Both the position numbers and the translations under genes were made by a program. A model generated the notes under the pieces. The model did not search any database. It was not told the origin of the DNA and was given only the letters and a program-made list of their open reading frames with translations. 64,000 bases of DNA, taken from contig NZ_QZCF01000001.1 of assembly GCF_003591485.1 (NCBI RefSeq), positions 124,001-188,000 on the forward strand, given 5' to 3'. Origin of the DNA: Paenibacillus sp. 1011MAR3C5. Its GTDB lineage: Bacteria; Bacillota; Bacilli; Paenibacillales; Paenibacillaceae. This document shows positions 51,749 to 59,372 of this stretch, piece by piece; positions within the stretch are counted from its first letter, which is position 1; every line of letters begins with the position of its first letter.

Positions 51749-53140
51749 TTAGGCAGCCTGCGGGAAAACTCTGGTTGAATCGTAAGCTTCGCTACTCTTA
51801 GCCAGACCGACTAACAGACGAGCTACCTTACTGCATAATTTCATGATGGATTTCATCTTCTTTAGCTTCTTTTCCTCCACATTGTAACGATGTAAAGCCC
51901 GAATTTCGGGGTTCGTCATAACCATACACATGGTCATTAGATACAGAAAATGACGCAGACGTGGACGCCCACGTTTGCTGAGTACCATCTTCCCTCGCCA
52001 TTTCCCAGAACTAGCCTCCGCTAGATTTAGTCCAGCATGCCGAAGCAGTGCATTTCCATGCGAAAAGCCGCTTAGATCACCGCTCTCACCAAGAACACCA
52101 GCAAGACACGTAGCACTGACGCCTCGTATTTCAAGCAGCTTCTTTGCGTAAGGGATGCGTTTAAGAATGCTGTTCAGCTCATACTCAATCTGTTCAAGCT
52201 GACTCTGGGCCAGGTCATATTCTTCTAGCAAATGGCCAAGATGAAGCTTGTATGCGTGGAGGGCCTGAGTGGTGCCAACACTAGATTTTGCAAGTGTAAT
52301 GAGCAGTTCAGCACGTTTAACGCCAGCATGACGCTTCACGTATTGCTTCCAACCTGTTAAAATCTGTTCAGTACTTAACTGACGGATGTCGCTTGGCAAA
52401 GGAAAGAGTCTGAGTGTTGCAATTGCACTGGTGCAGGTAAGGATTTTGAAGACCTGACACAGTTCAGGGAAAACAATGTCTACCCAACGATGAATCTGGT
52501 TAACTGCACTGTTCAAGCGCTTAGTAACCGTCTCGCGGTTTGCCATGAGAATACGTAGCTCCTCGTAGGCTTCAGGATGAAAACGAACGGGGGAGTAGTA
52601 CCCGTTTTTGATCATATCTGCGATGACCAGCGCGTCCTTGCGATCACTTTTTGAAGGCGTATTGTCCCGGTTTTCCTTGTTCTTTTTGACGAGATGAGGA
52701 TTAACTAGAACAGACTCAATTCCCTGCTCGATGAGCCAGCGTGCTAGACTGAACCAGTAGTGGCCGGTCGGCTCCATGCCAACGATGATGCTGCTCAGAC
52801 TGTGGGTCTTGAGCAGATCCTGTACCCAACGCTCGAACAACTTGAATCCTTCGCGATGGTTGCCGAACTCGAGGGGAGCGCCTAAAGCAATCCCACGGAA
52901 GCTGACAGCCCGGGCAACATGGGTTTCCTGAGCGATGTCGACGCCAATGACTAGATGTTGAACGGTAATGTTTTCAATGAGTTGATTTTGCTTGTCCTGT
53001 GCCTTAAACTTCATAGTAGAGCGACCTCCTGATGGGCTTTTTGAGGCATTGACCTCGTGCGTAACCCCATCTTACTGGAGGCGCTCGTTTTTGTTCAAAC
53101 GCCAAATTTTTCGTTTTACAGGAATTCTAACGAGTTATAC
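51400..53140 (-). mobile_element. IS110-family insertion sequence (ends approximate)
   Basis: An intact DEDD transposase gene is flanked by non-coding DNA on both sides. IS110 elements lack long terminal inverted repeats, so ends cannot be read precisely. GAATTCC occurs near 51420 and in inverted orientation near 53120, a possible subterminal pair. The coordinates given are a minimal estimate. Confidence 0.7.
51749..53014 (-). CDS. IS110-family transposase (DEDD)
   Basis: 421 residues, ATG 53014 after AGGAGGTCGCTCTACT. N-terminal RuvC-like DEDD domain: IGVDIAQETH (Asp26), GMEPTGHYW (Glu81), NTPSKSDRKDALVIADM (Asp124, Asp127). C-terminal Transposase_20 domain: LEIRGVSATCLAGVLGESGD, ALLRHAGLNLAEASSGKWRG, with the conserved Ser in SSGKW. 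All key residues and full family length are present, so the enzyme is probably active. It joins target and donor under guidance of an element-encoded RNA. Confidence 0.95.
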   Translation of the reverse strand: MKFKAQDKQNQLIENITVQHLVIGVDIAQETHVARAVSFRGIALGAPLEFGNHREGFKLFERWVQDLLKTHSLSSIIVGMEPTGHYWFSLARWLIEQGIESVLVNPHLVKKNKENRDNTPSKSDRKDALVIADMIKNGYYSPVRFHPEAYEELRILMANRETVTKRLNSAVNQIHRWVDIVFPELCQVFKILTCTSAIATLRLFPLPSDIRQLSTEQILTGWKQYVKRHAGVKRAELLITLAKSSVGTTQALHAYKLHLGHLLEEYDLAQSQLEQIEYELNSILKRIPYAKKLLEIRGVSATCLAGVLGESGDLSGFSHGNALLRHAGLNLAEASSGKWRGKMVLSKRGRPRLRHFLYLMTMCMVMTNPEIRALHRYNVEEKKLKKMKSIMKLCSKVARLLVGLAKSSEAYDSTRVFPQAA

Positions 53141-53242
53141 TCGGATCGTAGAACCCGAGAATTTCTTTATCGATTAAAGCTTAGTTTTACGGTGTCAGCT
53201 TACATGTTGGCGAAAGCATCGGCATTTTACTCATGCAAACAT

Positions 53243-53275
53243 AGAGAGCAGGCATCATTAAGGTGCCTGCTCTCT
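53243..53275 (-). terminator. Hairpin terminator after the 53287 gene
   Basis: AGAGAGCAGGCA (53243-53254) pairs perfectly with TGCCTGCTCTCT (53264-53275). It stands 11 bases past the stop of the - strand gene at 53287. The T content after the stem is modest. Confidence 0.75.
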
Positions 53276-53286
53276 CCTATGACCTC

Positions 53287-53781
53287 TTATGAGTCTTGAT
53301 TGGCTAGCCGATAATACTCCCGGTAAAGCTGCAGCAGCTCCGATTCTTTCTCCGCGATCAGCTCGGAGATTTCTTCCAAACGAGGTCCGGCAGGCTCGCC
53401 GTTTCCGTCAGTCGATGACGTATCGTCATCTGCATTCGTCGATGGCGGCTGCTCCTCGGGCATCCCCTGTTCGGTCGTCTGGTCCCAATTGAGCATAAAA
53501 CCGAACGTTCCGGCAACCCAGTCATCCGCTTCTTCCCTGCCGGATTCCCGATAGATGCTTGCGTATTTTTCCAATGCTGCGTTTACGGTCAACCGACGCT
53601 CCCAGCCCAGAATCCCTACCGCATCCTTGGCCCGAGAGACGGCCAGCATCAGCTGAAAGTCGTTCAGCTTGCCACGCACGGCTTCAATATGATCAATTTC
53701 ACTCATCAATATCGGGTACACATTAGCGAATTCTATCGATTCCTGCACCATATCATCTTCCGAAATGATAAGGCGTTCCAT
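53287..53781 (-). CDS. Hypothetical protein, helical with acidic linker
   Basis: 164 residues, ATG 53781 after AGGAAGGG. Residues ~1-85 form helices (EIDHIEAVRGKLNDFQLMLA, AVGILGWERRLTVNAALEKY), ~105-135 an acidic, Ser/Thr/Pro-rich linker (STNADDDTSSTDGNGEPAGP), and ~136-164 a coiled coil (LEEISELIAEKESELLQLYR). No signal peptide or membrane segment. It has its own terminator and host-like codon use. No family recognised. Confidence 0.65.
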   Translation of the reverse strand: MERLIISEDDMVQESIEFANVYPILMSEIDHIEAVRGKLNDFQLMLAVSRAKDAVGILGWERRLTVNAALEKYASIYRESGREEADDWVAGTFGFMLNWDQTTEQGMPEEQPPSTNADDDTSSTDGNGEPAGPRLEEISELIAEKESELLQLYREYYRLANQDS

Positions 53782-53850
53782 TCCCGCTCAATCCCTTCCT
53801 GTTGGTTTCGGTTGCGTTCCTTCTATAGTATTCGAAGCTTAGTTGTAAAT

Positions 53851-54020
53851 TCAGGCGGACCAATGTTGTAATTTTTCTTTGTTTACCTGCCACAAAGCAT
53901 AAGCAAGCATCGTCTCTGTGGCGAATAGCAATTCCATATGTGCATACTGATGCGCTTCGGATGTGGGTGGCAAGCTCAAAGCCAAGTTCCTGCTTGGCAG
54001 TACGAAGGAACATTTTAATG
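53851..54020 (-). pseudogene. IS4-superfamily transposase, 3' remnant with frameshifts
   Basis: One frame gives FLRTAKQELGFE; the next gives TSEAHQYAHMELLFATETML followed by AYALWQVNKEKLQHWSA and a stop at 53851. Joined, these are the C-terminal part of an IS4-type DDE transposase. A frameshift separates the two blocks and the rest of the gene is missing. A 34-codon open stretch upstream (54118 to 54014, ending EQALEVYTLTH) may belong to the same relic. Confidence 0.65.
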
Positions 54021-54180
54021 GGTCAGCGTATAGACTTCGAGTGCTTGTTCCGGTTTAAGAATGATTACAAGCTGTCCCCACTCCGTCCCTAAAGCAAAAA
54101 GACACTCATTCCTCATGGGTGCCCGAAAAAAATGAAAATAAAAAATCCCTTTCATATCAAGGGATTTCGCATTTCTTATG

Positions 54181-54239
54181 TGGTGCCGAGGACGGGAACC
54201 GAACCCGTACGGTGGTCACCCACCGCAGGATTTTAAGTC
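54181..54239 (-). other. Attachment site: 3' fragment of tRNA-Leu
   Basis: On the - strand the 59 bases from GACTTAAAATCC (54239-54228) to CCA (54181) are the 3' part of a tRNA-Leu(TAA). They contain the anticodon loop CTTAAAA, a variable arm, T arm ACGGG-TTCGGTT-CCCGT and the acceptor strand TCCTCGGCACCA. The 5' half is missing: bases before GAC do not pair with the anticodon stem. Phages that integrate into a tRNA 3' end leave such a copy. Phage DNA lies on its 5' side (higher coordinates), as expected. Confidence 0.8.
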
Positions 54240-54253
54240 AAACGGCGGTCGGC

Positions 54254-54319
54254 TTAAAAGATTTGATGCCGTACGGCGTTTCCTGTACGTTGCCCCTCGT
54301 ATTTAACAGTATTACTCAC
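54254..54319 (-). CDS. Possible 21-residue peptide next to the att site
   Basis: GTG 54319 lies 7 bases after GGAGG and opens MSNTVKYEGQRTGNAVRHQI with one more residue, then TAA 15 bases before the tRNA-Leu fragment. A promoter-like pair stands upstream at 54414-54442. It is too short to classify. The same frame stays open further upstream, so it may instead be the end of a longer decayed gene. Confidence 0.3.
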   Translation of the reverse strand: MSNTVKYEGQRTGNAVRHQIF

Positions 54320-54413
54320 AGTATAGCCTCCGCTGGCCTCATCGTTGGCTAAAAATCCTGACGCGGCTCTAATCGTGTTCTCGAAAAAAACGCGCCTTAT
54401 ATCCACTACGGTA

Positions 54414-54442
54414 ATTCTATCATTACGCTGCTTATCTCGCAA
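54414..54442 (-). promoter_or_regulatory. Promoter-like sequence reading toward the att site
   Basis: On the - strand TTGCGA (54442-54437), 17 bases, TAGAAT (54419-54414). It would transcribe the 21-residue ORF and then run through the att fragment out of the prophage. Confidence 0.4.
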
Positions 54443-54455
54443 TACCAACGCAACT

Positions 54456-54731
54456 TCAACCCGTCCGACTCCGGTCCGCCCACGTATACGGCCGACGGGC
54501 TTCGACACCTCTACGTTCCTCTGGCGCAATAACTTTAACGATCCCGGCCCGCTCATCCCACGTTATGTACCGATCATCCGCCAACTCCCGTATTGCTGCC
54601 GATATCTGTCCCGACGTCCGGCCGGACAATCGCGCCAACCGATTATCGTTGACCCTTGCGGCCGCCGATTGGTATAAGTTGAAAAATATACGGTGCAATT
54701 TACGAGCTGTATCGTCTAACATTTTGCTCAT
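54456..54731 (-). CDS. Small winged-helix/HTH regulator-like protein
   Basis: 91 residues from ATG 54731, 9 bases after GGAGG; the frame is open further upstream without a better start. LHRIFFNLYQSAAARVNDNR, LARLSGRTSGQISAAIRELA, DDRYITWDERAGIVKVI reads as helix, HTH and beta wing, like MarR-type DNA-binding domains. The last ~20 residues (RRGVEARRPYTWADRSRTG) look less ordered, so the 3' end may be shifted out of frame. It is the phage gene closest to the att site apart from the short ORF. Confidence 0.55.
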   Translation of the reverse strand: MSKMLDDTARKLHRIFFNLYQSAAARVNDNRLARLSGRTSGQISAAIRELADDRYITWDERAGIVKVIAPEERRGVEARRPYTWADRSRTG

Positions 54732-54989
54732 TCTTCGCCACCTCCGAAATTCAGCGTATATCACATCAGAATTATAGAGCTTCATTTTAATGGGATCATA
54801 TGTTCTAGTCAATAAACAAGGATAATGCACTTCTTTCTTTAGTTCTACTTAGTTTGGAATATCTGAATACTACTATTTACCTACTTTTTTGATCTATTTT
54901 AGGAAATATATAGCAATGATGTGTGTTATAGGGTAATATATCCATCAGAAGACAAGTAACTTTGAGGGTGTAATATAGGGGGATAACAA

Positions 54990-55460
54990 TTGACAAATAT
55001 TATTTCTATAGCGCTTTCTTTAATACTTCCACTTGTGCTTCTAATATATGGAGACAAAATTAAAGAGTATTATTCAAACAAAAGCATAAAAAACACTGAA
55101 AAAAGAATCTACCAACTAAGGAAGAACCTTAATAGGTACAGTAGTTTTAGAAACAATCCCTCAACCTTAATAACCTGGGGATTAAACATAATCTTTACTA
55201 TTCTAATCTGGATTTTTGTTCTCTATACTTTTAGGTACTACGCCTCAATCCTCACTGAGATTAGTACTGAGGCATTTAAAGAAATAAATTACACTTTAGA
55301 TATACTTTCTTTCATTGTTTTTTACGTGATATTTTTAAACCTTGTTTACCAATCAAAAACAATAAAAAACTTAAGAGACTATGAACGATATATTCTTACA
55401 CTAAATAAAAAAATTGAACAAGCAGAACTTGCTATTCAGAAGAAGAAAAACGCTAAATAG
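54990..55460 (+). CDS. Accessory membrane protein in prophage C (moron)
   Basis: 156 residues from TTG 54990 after AGGGGGATAACAA. Three predicted membrane helices: ~3-20 (IISIALSLILPLVLLIYG), ~62-85 (GLNIIFTILIWIFVLYTF) and ~105-122 (LDILSFIVFYVIFLNLVY). A basic cytoplasmic stretch lies between the first two; the C-terminus is a charged coiled coil (LNKKIEQAELAIQKKKNAK). It is AT-rich, on the strand opposite to the phage genes, and has its own terminator: the signature of a lysogenic accessory gene. Superinfection exclusion is a possible role, not shown. Confidence 0.65.
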   Translation: MTNIISIALSLILPLVLLIYGDKIKEYYSNKSIKNTEKRIYQLRKNLNRYSSFRNNPSTLITWGLNIIFTILIWIFVLYTFRYYASILTEISTEAFKEINYTLDILSFIVFYVIFLNLVYQSKTIKNLRDYERYILTLNKKIEQAELAIQKKKNAK

Positions 55461-55468
55461 ATTGAAAA

Positions 55469-55504
55469 GAGCTCGCTAACCGTAATTGGTTATCGAGCTC
55501 TAGT
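55469..55504 (+). terminator. Hairpin terminator of the accessory membrane gene
   Basis: AGAGCTCGCTAACC (55469-55482) pairs with GGTTATCGAGCTCT (55489-55502) with one mismatch. The T tract is short. Confidence 0.7.
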
Positions 55505-55597
55505 TTAAGGCTGGGCTTTCAGTCGTTAAGATTGATCGGAGGAAATCAACGAAATGTGTCGAATGTAATACGTATCCAAATATAGGAGGCGTTACTT

Positions 55598-55846
55598 ATG
55601 CAAATGATATCGGTATTGTCTTCGAATATTTCTGCAATTGGTTACGACGCAGCCGCCCATCATCTATATGTCCGGTTCCATTCGGGTACGACATACCGAT
55701 ATAGCGGGGTTCCTTCGTCTATTCATTCCGGGTTGATGAACGCCACGTCAAAAGATAGCTACTTAACTCACTGTATTAAAGACCGGTTCCCCTGCAGTAC
55801 CAGTTCGCTAATCAACGTTAATCACTACGATGGCTGGACCGTTTAA
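55598..55846 (+). CDS. KTSC-domain protein
   Basis: 82 residues, ATG 55598, 8 bases after GGAGG. MQMISVLSSNISAIGYDAAA, HLYVRFHSGTTYRYSGVP, SSIHSGLMNATSKDSYLTHC is a full KTSC domain: a short beta-sheet with the S-x-x-I-x-x-I/GYD core and the closing (K)-x-S-Y step. The domain is found alone in many phages and bacteria; its role is unknown. It is on the strand opposite to the lysis genes and overlaps the 3' end of the BC1881-like gene by 39 bases. Confidence 0.75.
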   Translation: MQMISVLSSNISAIGYDAAAHHLYVRFHSGTTYRYSGVPSSIHSGLMNATSKDSYLTHCIKDRFPCSTSSLINVNHYDGWTV

Positions 55847-55951
55847 GTTAATGCTTACATTTTCGTACGGTTCGACCATCGCTGTTTGTACGCCCTCGCG
55901 TTTCGCTAATTCTTTCGTCAGTTCCTTCGTACTATACTCCGCTAGTGTCAC
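55808..55951 (-). CDS. BC1881-family small phage protein
   Basis: 47 residues from GTG 55951, 7 bases after GGAGG; upstream in-frame codons belong to the amidase region. MTLAEYSTKELTKELAKREG, then VEPYENVSINLNGPAIVVIN: the (S)TKELxxELxxREGV and GPAxIxV signatures of the small BC1881 family found in Bacillus phages. Function unknown. It overlaps the KTSC gene tail to tail. Confidence 0.7.
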   Translation of the reverse strand: MTLAEYSTKELTKELAKREGVQTAMVEPYENVSINLNGPAIVVINVD

Positions 55952-55964
55952 ACGTTCACCTCCG

Positions 55965-56678
55965 TCATTTATTAATGCATACGGTCCTCGTCGCCGCATC
56001 CCACGTCACCTTATCATCTACGCCGCACATCTCGCCAACGGCCGCCGCGATTTCTCGTGCGGGAACGTACGTCGTGCTATTCGTAATGTGGTCGTCGGAC
56101 AATTTCGTTCCATTAACGATTACGTTTACGAACGATAACGTTGCTGTATTCGTAGATGGCTGCGTTGGCTTAACCGGCTCTGTCGGCTTCAGCGGCGTAA
56201 GCTTTCCGGAAACCATCGTCTTAAACTCGGTCCATCCCGTCCACTTACCGTCCTTGTTCATGAGGCGCGGACAATTCTTACGGCTCCAATCGTAATGACG
56301 ACGCAGCCAATCAACGCCCCAGCCGCGTTCACGTAACATGTTTGCTACTAGTTCCGCTGCCCGATTGAGTGTCTTCGCGTAATCGCCGGATTCGCAAATC
56401 TCGATTCCGATAGATGTACGATTACCGCTAACGGCTTTACTACCGTCCCCCGCGTGCCAACCGACCTCGTTAAGCGGTAGACATTCGATTGTCTCACGTT
56501 CATCGATTGCGATATGACACGATGCCGTCACCTTATTCGTTGGGTTCGTCAGCCAATTACGTTCATTGCGTGCGGTAGATTTCCGGTATTGTGGATCGTA
56601 ATATATGTCGGAACCATTGCGTCCTGGACGCCGATTACACGGAGTAGACTTCGGAATATGATCGATTATATACGTCAT
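55965..56678 (-). pseudogene. Amidase endolysin with scrambled catalytic motif (two compensating frameshifts)
   Basis: The 237-codon frame is open and encodes an Amidase_2 lysin (STARNERNWLTNPTNKVTAS, IECLPLNEVGWHAGDG, SIGIEICESGDY) plus a C-terminal copper-amine-oxidase-like stalk domain (TTYVPAREIAAAV). But residues ~20-31 read NGSDIYYDPQYR, whereas the neighbouring frame over the same bases reads AMVPTYITIHNTGN, the expected zinc-binding strand. One indel near 56623 and another near 56583 restore the frame and lose the first zinc ligand His. The product is probably inactive unless these are sequence errors. The start overlaps the holin stop (TAATG). Confidence 0.75.
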
Positions 56679-57089
56679 TACTTTCCGCTTCCCATTGTTT
56701 TCAAAACGTCGATTACATCGCGCAGCTTGTCCGGCTGCGGCATCCCGGACCTGCCGAGATTCTCCGATATGCTAACCAACTCATTTGCGATGTAGAAGTA
56801 GACGGCGGCCGTCATTACAATCGCGTCGAGTCCGAGTAGGATATCGATCCGGTGCGCTAGGAAGATAACGAGCAGCGCCAGCCTTTTTTGCCCGCGCCAA
56901 TACTCGCAACTGAGGACGATAAGCCGCGACCCTCCGCTCTACTTGCGTAAATACCGGTTATGATATCGATAGCGAATGCGACAAGTAGAAACGATATTGC
57001 TTCCGTCCAATGTACGAACGCATACGCTACAACCGCTCTGGCTGCGCTGGCTGCGACCCTGATACTCCGTTAATAGTTACGAGATTCAT
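56678..57089 (-). pseudogene. Holin gene broken by frameshifts
   Basis: ATG 57089 follows GGAGG and opens MNLVTINGVSG, then stops in frame. The next frame gives AFVHWTEAISFLLVAFAIDI and ITGIYASRAEGR; a further frame gives ALLVIFLAHRIDILLGLDAI and ELVSISENLGRSGMP up to the TAA at 56678. These blocks line up with the intact holin of prophage A. At least two indels prevent a full product. Confidence 0.75.
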
Positions 57090-57271
57090 TCCGAATCAAC
57101 CTCCGTTGTATAATGTTTTATTGCTGCCGTAATTTCCGTCTGCAACTCCGTTAATATCTGCGTCTCCTTGCCGGGATGGATATGTAGGAATTCGAAAATA
57201 ACGTTATTGATTTCCGGGATCGGTTCGGATGCGTTAACGAGAAATTCGAGCTTATGCGTGACTTTCTTCAT
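57086..57271 (-). CDS. Small phage protein upstream of the holin
   Basis: 61 residues from ATG 57271 (GGAGG 12 bases upstream), ending with a four-base ATGA overlap into the holin gene. MKKVTHKLEFLVNASEPIPE, then HIHPGKETQILTELQTEITA. Small, partly helical, no membrane segment. It belongs to the lysis cassette by position; family unknown. Confidence 0.55.
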   Translation of the reverse strand: MKKVTHKLEFLVNASEPIPEINNVIFEFLHIHPGKETQILTELQTEITAAIKHYTTEVDSE

Positions 57272-57308
57272 GTTTACGCGATACCTCCGTATAATTAAAT
57301 TTGAACGC

Positions 57309-57340
57309 AAAAAAGCCCCGGCCATTTACGGCTAGGGCTT
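57309..57340 (-). terminator. Terminator between stalk pseudogene and lysis genes
   Basis: On the - strand AAGCCCTAGCC, loop GTAAAT, GGCCGGGGCTT (imperfect centre) is followed by T residues. It lies just past the stalk gene's stop. Confidence 0.7.
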
Positions 57341-57481
57341 ACGTTGTTTATTCGAGTTACTTTTTCAGCTTCGCTATTTGTGCGTCAATTTCGGAAAGTC
57401 TCCGACGGCGAGTCTACTTTGAACCCGGCTTTGTCGGGACTGACCCCCGTTTGTGAGACAGGGATCAAAACACCTTTCCAT

Positions 57482-58319
57482 TTAAGCGACCAGTCGTCTG
57501 TATTCAACAGGCGACTGGTTATTTAGTTTCGTTTGAACCCGAATTGAGTTATAGTAAGTGATGTAGTCTCGAACGGTCTGTTCAACGATTGCCGTCGTTG
57601 TATGGGTTAAGCCTTCGAGGTAGAACGTTTCAGACTTTAGTGTGGAATGAAACGATGAGGGTGGGGGCATTATCAGCGGGCGTACCCTTGCGGGACATGC
57701 TCATGGTAATGCCTTTTCCTTTGACAGCTTCCTGGTACGCTTGTGACGTGTAGACACTGCCCTGATCGCTGCGGAGCACCGTTCCTGACAGAGCAGGCAG
57801 TTGATCAAGTGTGTCGAGTACAAAAGCCGTGTCCTGCTTGTCCGACATTCTCCACGCTACAATCTCTCCGTTGAACAAATCGAGAATACTTGAAAGGTAC
57901 AACATTTTCCCGCCAAACGGCAAGTATGTAATATCCGTTACAAGCTTTTCCATCGGCGCATCCGCTTGAAATTGACGCTTTAAGAGATGCTCCGCTACAT
58001 ACGCTGGCTGACCTGTTGTCTTCCGCTTCTTGACTCTGACTCGGCATTGCAGCTGCTCCTGCTGCATGATTCGTTGTATGCGTTTATGGTTAACCGTATA
58101 TTCCTCCCTACGCAGCAACGCTGTAATTTTCCGGTATCCATAGCGGAACTTGTGCTGCATACAGAGCTCCCGAACTTGTTCGACCAACCCATCCAATGGA
58201 TGCTCCTCTGCCGCTCTCCAACGATAGTACGTGGCACCAGAAACGCCGAGCCAAGCACAAACTTGAGTAACACTCACAATCCCTCGAAGCGTTTCGACGA
58301 TCTTTACCGATACCTCCAC
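57482..58319 (-). pseudogene. IS3 transposase orfB (DDE), frameshifted
   Basis: From 58319: VCAWLGVSGATYYRW, FRYGYRKITALL, then the rve core KLVTDITYLPFGGKMLYLSS and LRSDQGSVYTSQAYQE with the first two Asp. The frame ends SRKGTPADNAPTLIVSF. The expected DNAP-x-E-SFHSTLK continues in the next frame as SFHSTLKSETFYLEGL to 57482, and the third acidic residue is lost at the join. The transposase should be inactive. Confidence 0.85.
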
Positions 58320-58615
58320 TCTAACTCTTTGTACTTTTTTAGCACGTCTAATTGTTGTTTCAAGAAACGATTCTCCGCCTTTACCTGCTCTAACTCGGTG
58401 CGGTACTCTGGCCCTTTTCCATAGCTATATTGTTTGCCTACAGGTTGCTTTAGCCGATTCAACTCGCCATTGCGATACCATCTCATCCATGTTTTTACTT
58501 GTGTCTTATTCTTGATGTTAAGGCGTTCCATGACCTCCTTTACAGGTACACCCTCCAATCTCATTTCAATGGCTTTCATCTTCGTTTCCACGGGATAGCT
58601 AACTCTAGTTGCCAA
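58304..58615 (-). CDS. IS3 transposase orfA (HTH, leucine zipper)
   Basis: 103 residues from TTG 58615 after GGAGG. VSYPVETKMKAIEMRLEGVP, VKEVMERLNIKNKTQVKTWM is the HTH that binds the IS ends; EYRTELEQVKAENRFLKQQL is a leucine zipper. It overlaps orfB by 16 bases, where IS3 elements make OrfAB by -1 slippage. Confidence 0.85.
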   Translation of the reverse strand: MATRVSYPVETKMKAIEMRLEGVPVKEVMERLNIKNKTQVKTWMRWYRNGELNRLKQPVGKQYSYGKGPEYRTELEQVKAENRFLKQQLDVLKKYKELEWRYR

Positions 58616-59372
58616 CGCAAAAACACCTCCAAGGTTATCCCCATATCTTACGACATGGGTCTGTTTTCTTGAAGGTGTTTTGATTTGTCTCACGTTATGG
58701 GGTCAGTCCCGTCTGCTTTAGACTTATCTAGGGTTTCTTGATACGAATCAACAAGCGACTCATCTACTTTGCTGAGTGCGTCTGTATAAAATGAAATTAC
58801 ATGATCTGCATCGTTGATGTAATTGGATAATGTCGTTGCTTCATTTTCTAGCCGCTTTTTTTCTTTCGCTAGACCTTCAGCATCGAGGTTTTCAATAGCT
58901 TTATCTGTTTCTACGGACTCAGTTACCGTTGTCAATAAAACCTCTCCTTTTATTGTACCCAACGTCTAACCCAGAGGCTTCCGTACCCTGACAGACGCCT
59001 ACGATACCCCGTCAATAATCAACGCCTGTCCTATAACACTTCCGTCTAAAGTAACGGAAACTTCTGATTTGATCGTTCGACCTACGAGACTCTTAGAGTC
59101 CGCGTAAATAACCGCTGCGCTACTTACGATCAGTAGTACTAAACATAGAGTCACTACAATTTTCATAGTATTATCCTCCCTTATGCTTTAATCACTTTTA
59201 CGATGACTACAACATAAAGTTACAGAATGTTACGGATTTTCCAATGCGCTAAGTCTACTATATATTACTAATAGAATACTACTAAACGACATAGAACCGA
59301 AAAACATGTTACTTGTTCCGGTTAAATACAGGTTATACGAGGAAGGTACTTGAATATTTGATGCCATTGTTA

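Larger units (their letters stand above)
57436..58710 (-). mobile_element. IS3-family insertion sequence
   Basis: Terminal inverted repeats begin GGGACTGACCCC at both ends and continue with partial matches (GTGAGAC, ATCAAAACACCTT). The element is 1275 bases long and is flanked by GTC on both sides, a 3-base target duplication. It carries orfA and a damaged orfB and interrupts the stalk gene. Confidence 0.85.
57357..59166 (-). pseudogene. Stalk-domain secreted phage protein, disrupted by stop, frameshift and IS3
   Basis: ATG 59166 follows GGGAGG and opens a signal peptide (MKIVVTLCLVLLIVSSAAVI) and KSEVSVTLDGSVIGQALIID, a copper-amine-oxidase-like stalk unit. It meets TAG where the family has Tyr (DGVS-stop-ASVRV). 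A coiled-coil part continues (TTVTESVETDKAIENLDAEG ... LSNYINDADHVISFYTDA) until the IS3 insertion at 58710. Past the IS it resumes at 57435 and ends LSEIDAQIAKLKK in another frame at 57357. TTG 58935 with AAAGGAGAGG could still give a truncated coiled-coil protein. Confidence 0.7.

Noticed and set aside
51516..51752. A 78-codon + strand frame in the IS110 non-coding end
   Set aside because: Composition (Ser/Arg-rich) is unlike coding DNA here and it would run into the transposase 3' end; the stretch is better explained as structured non-coding DNA of the element.
54119..54352. A + strand frame of 77 codons over the att site
   Set aside because: It is an antisense reading of the tRNA-Leu fragment (GAEDGNRTRTVV pattern) and has no ribosome site.
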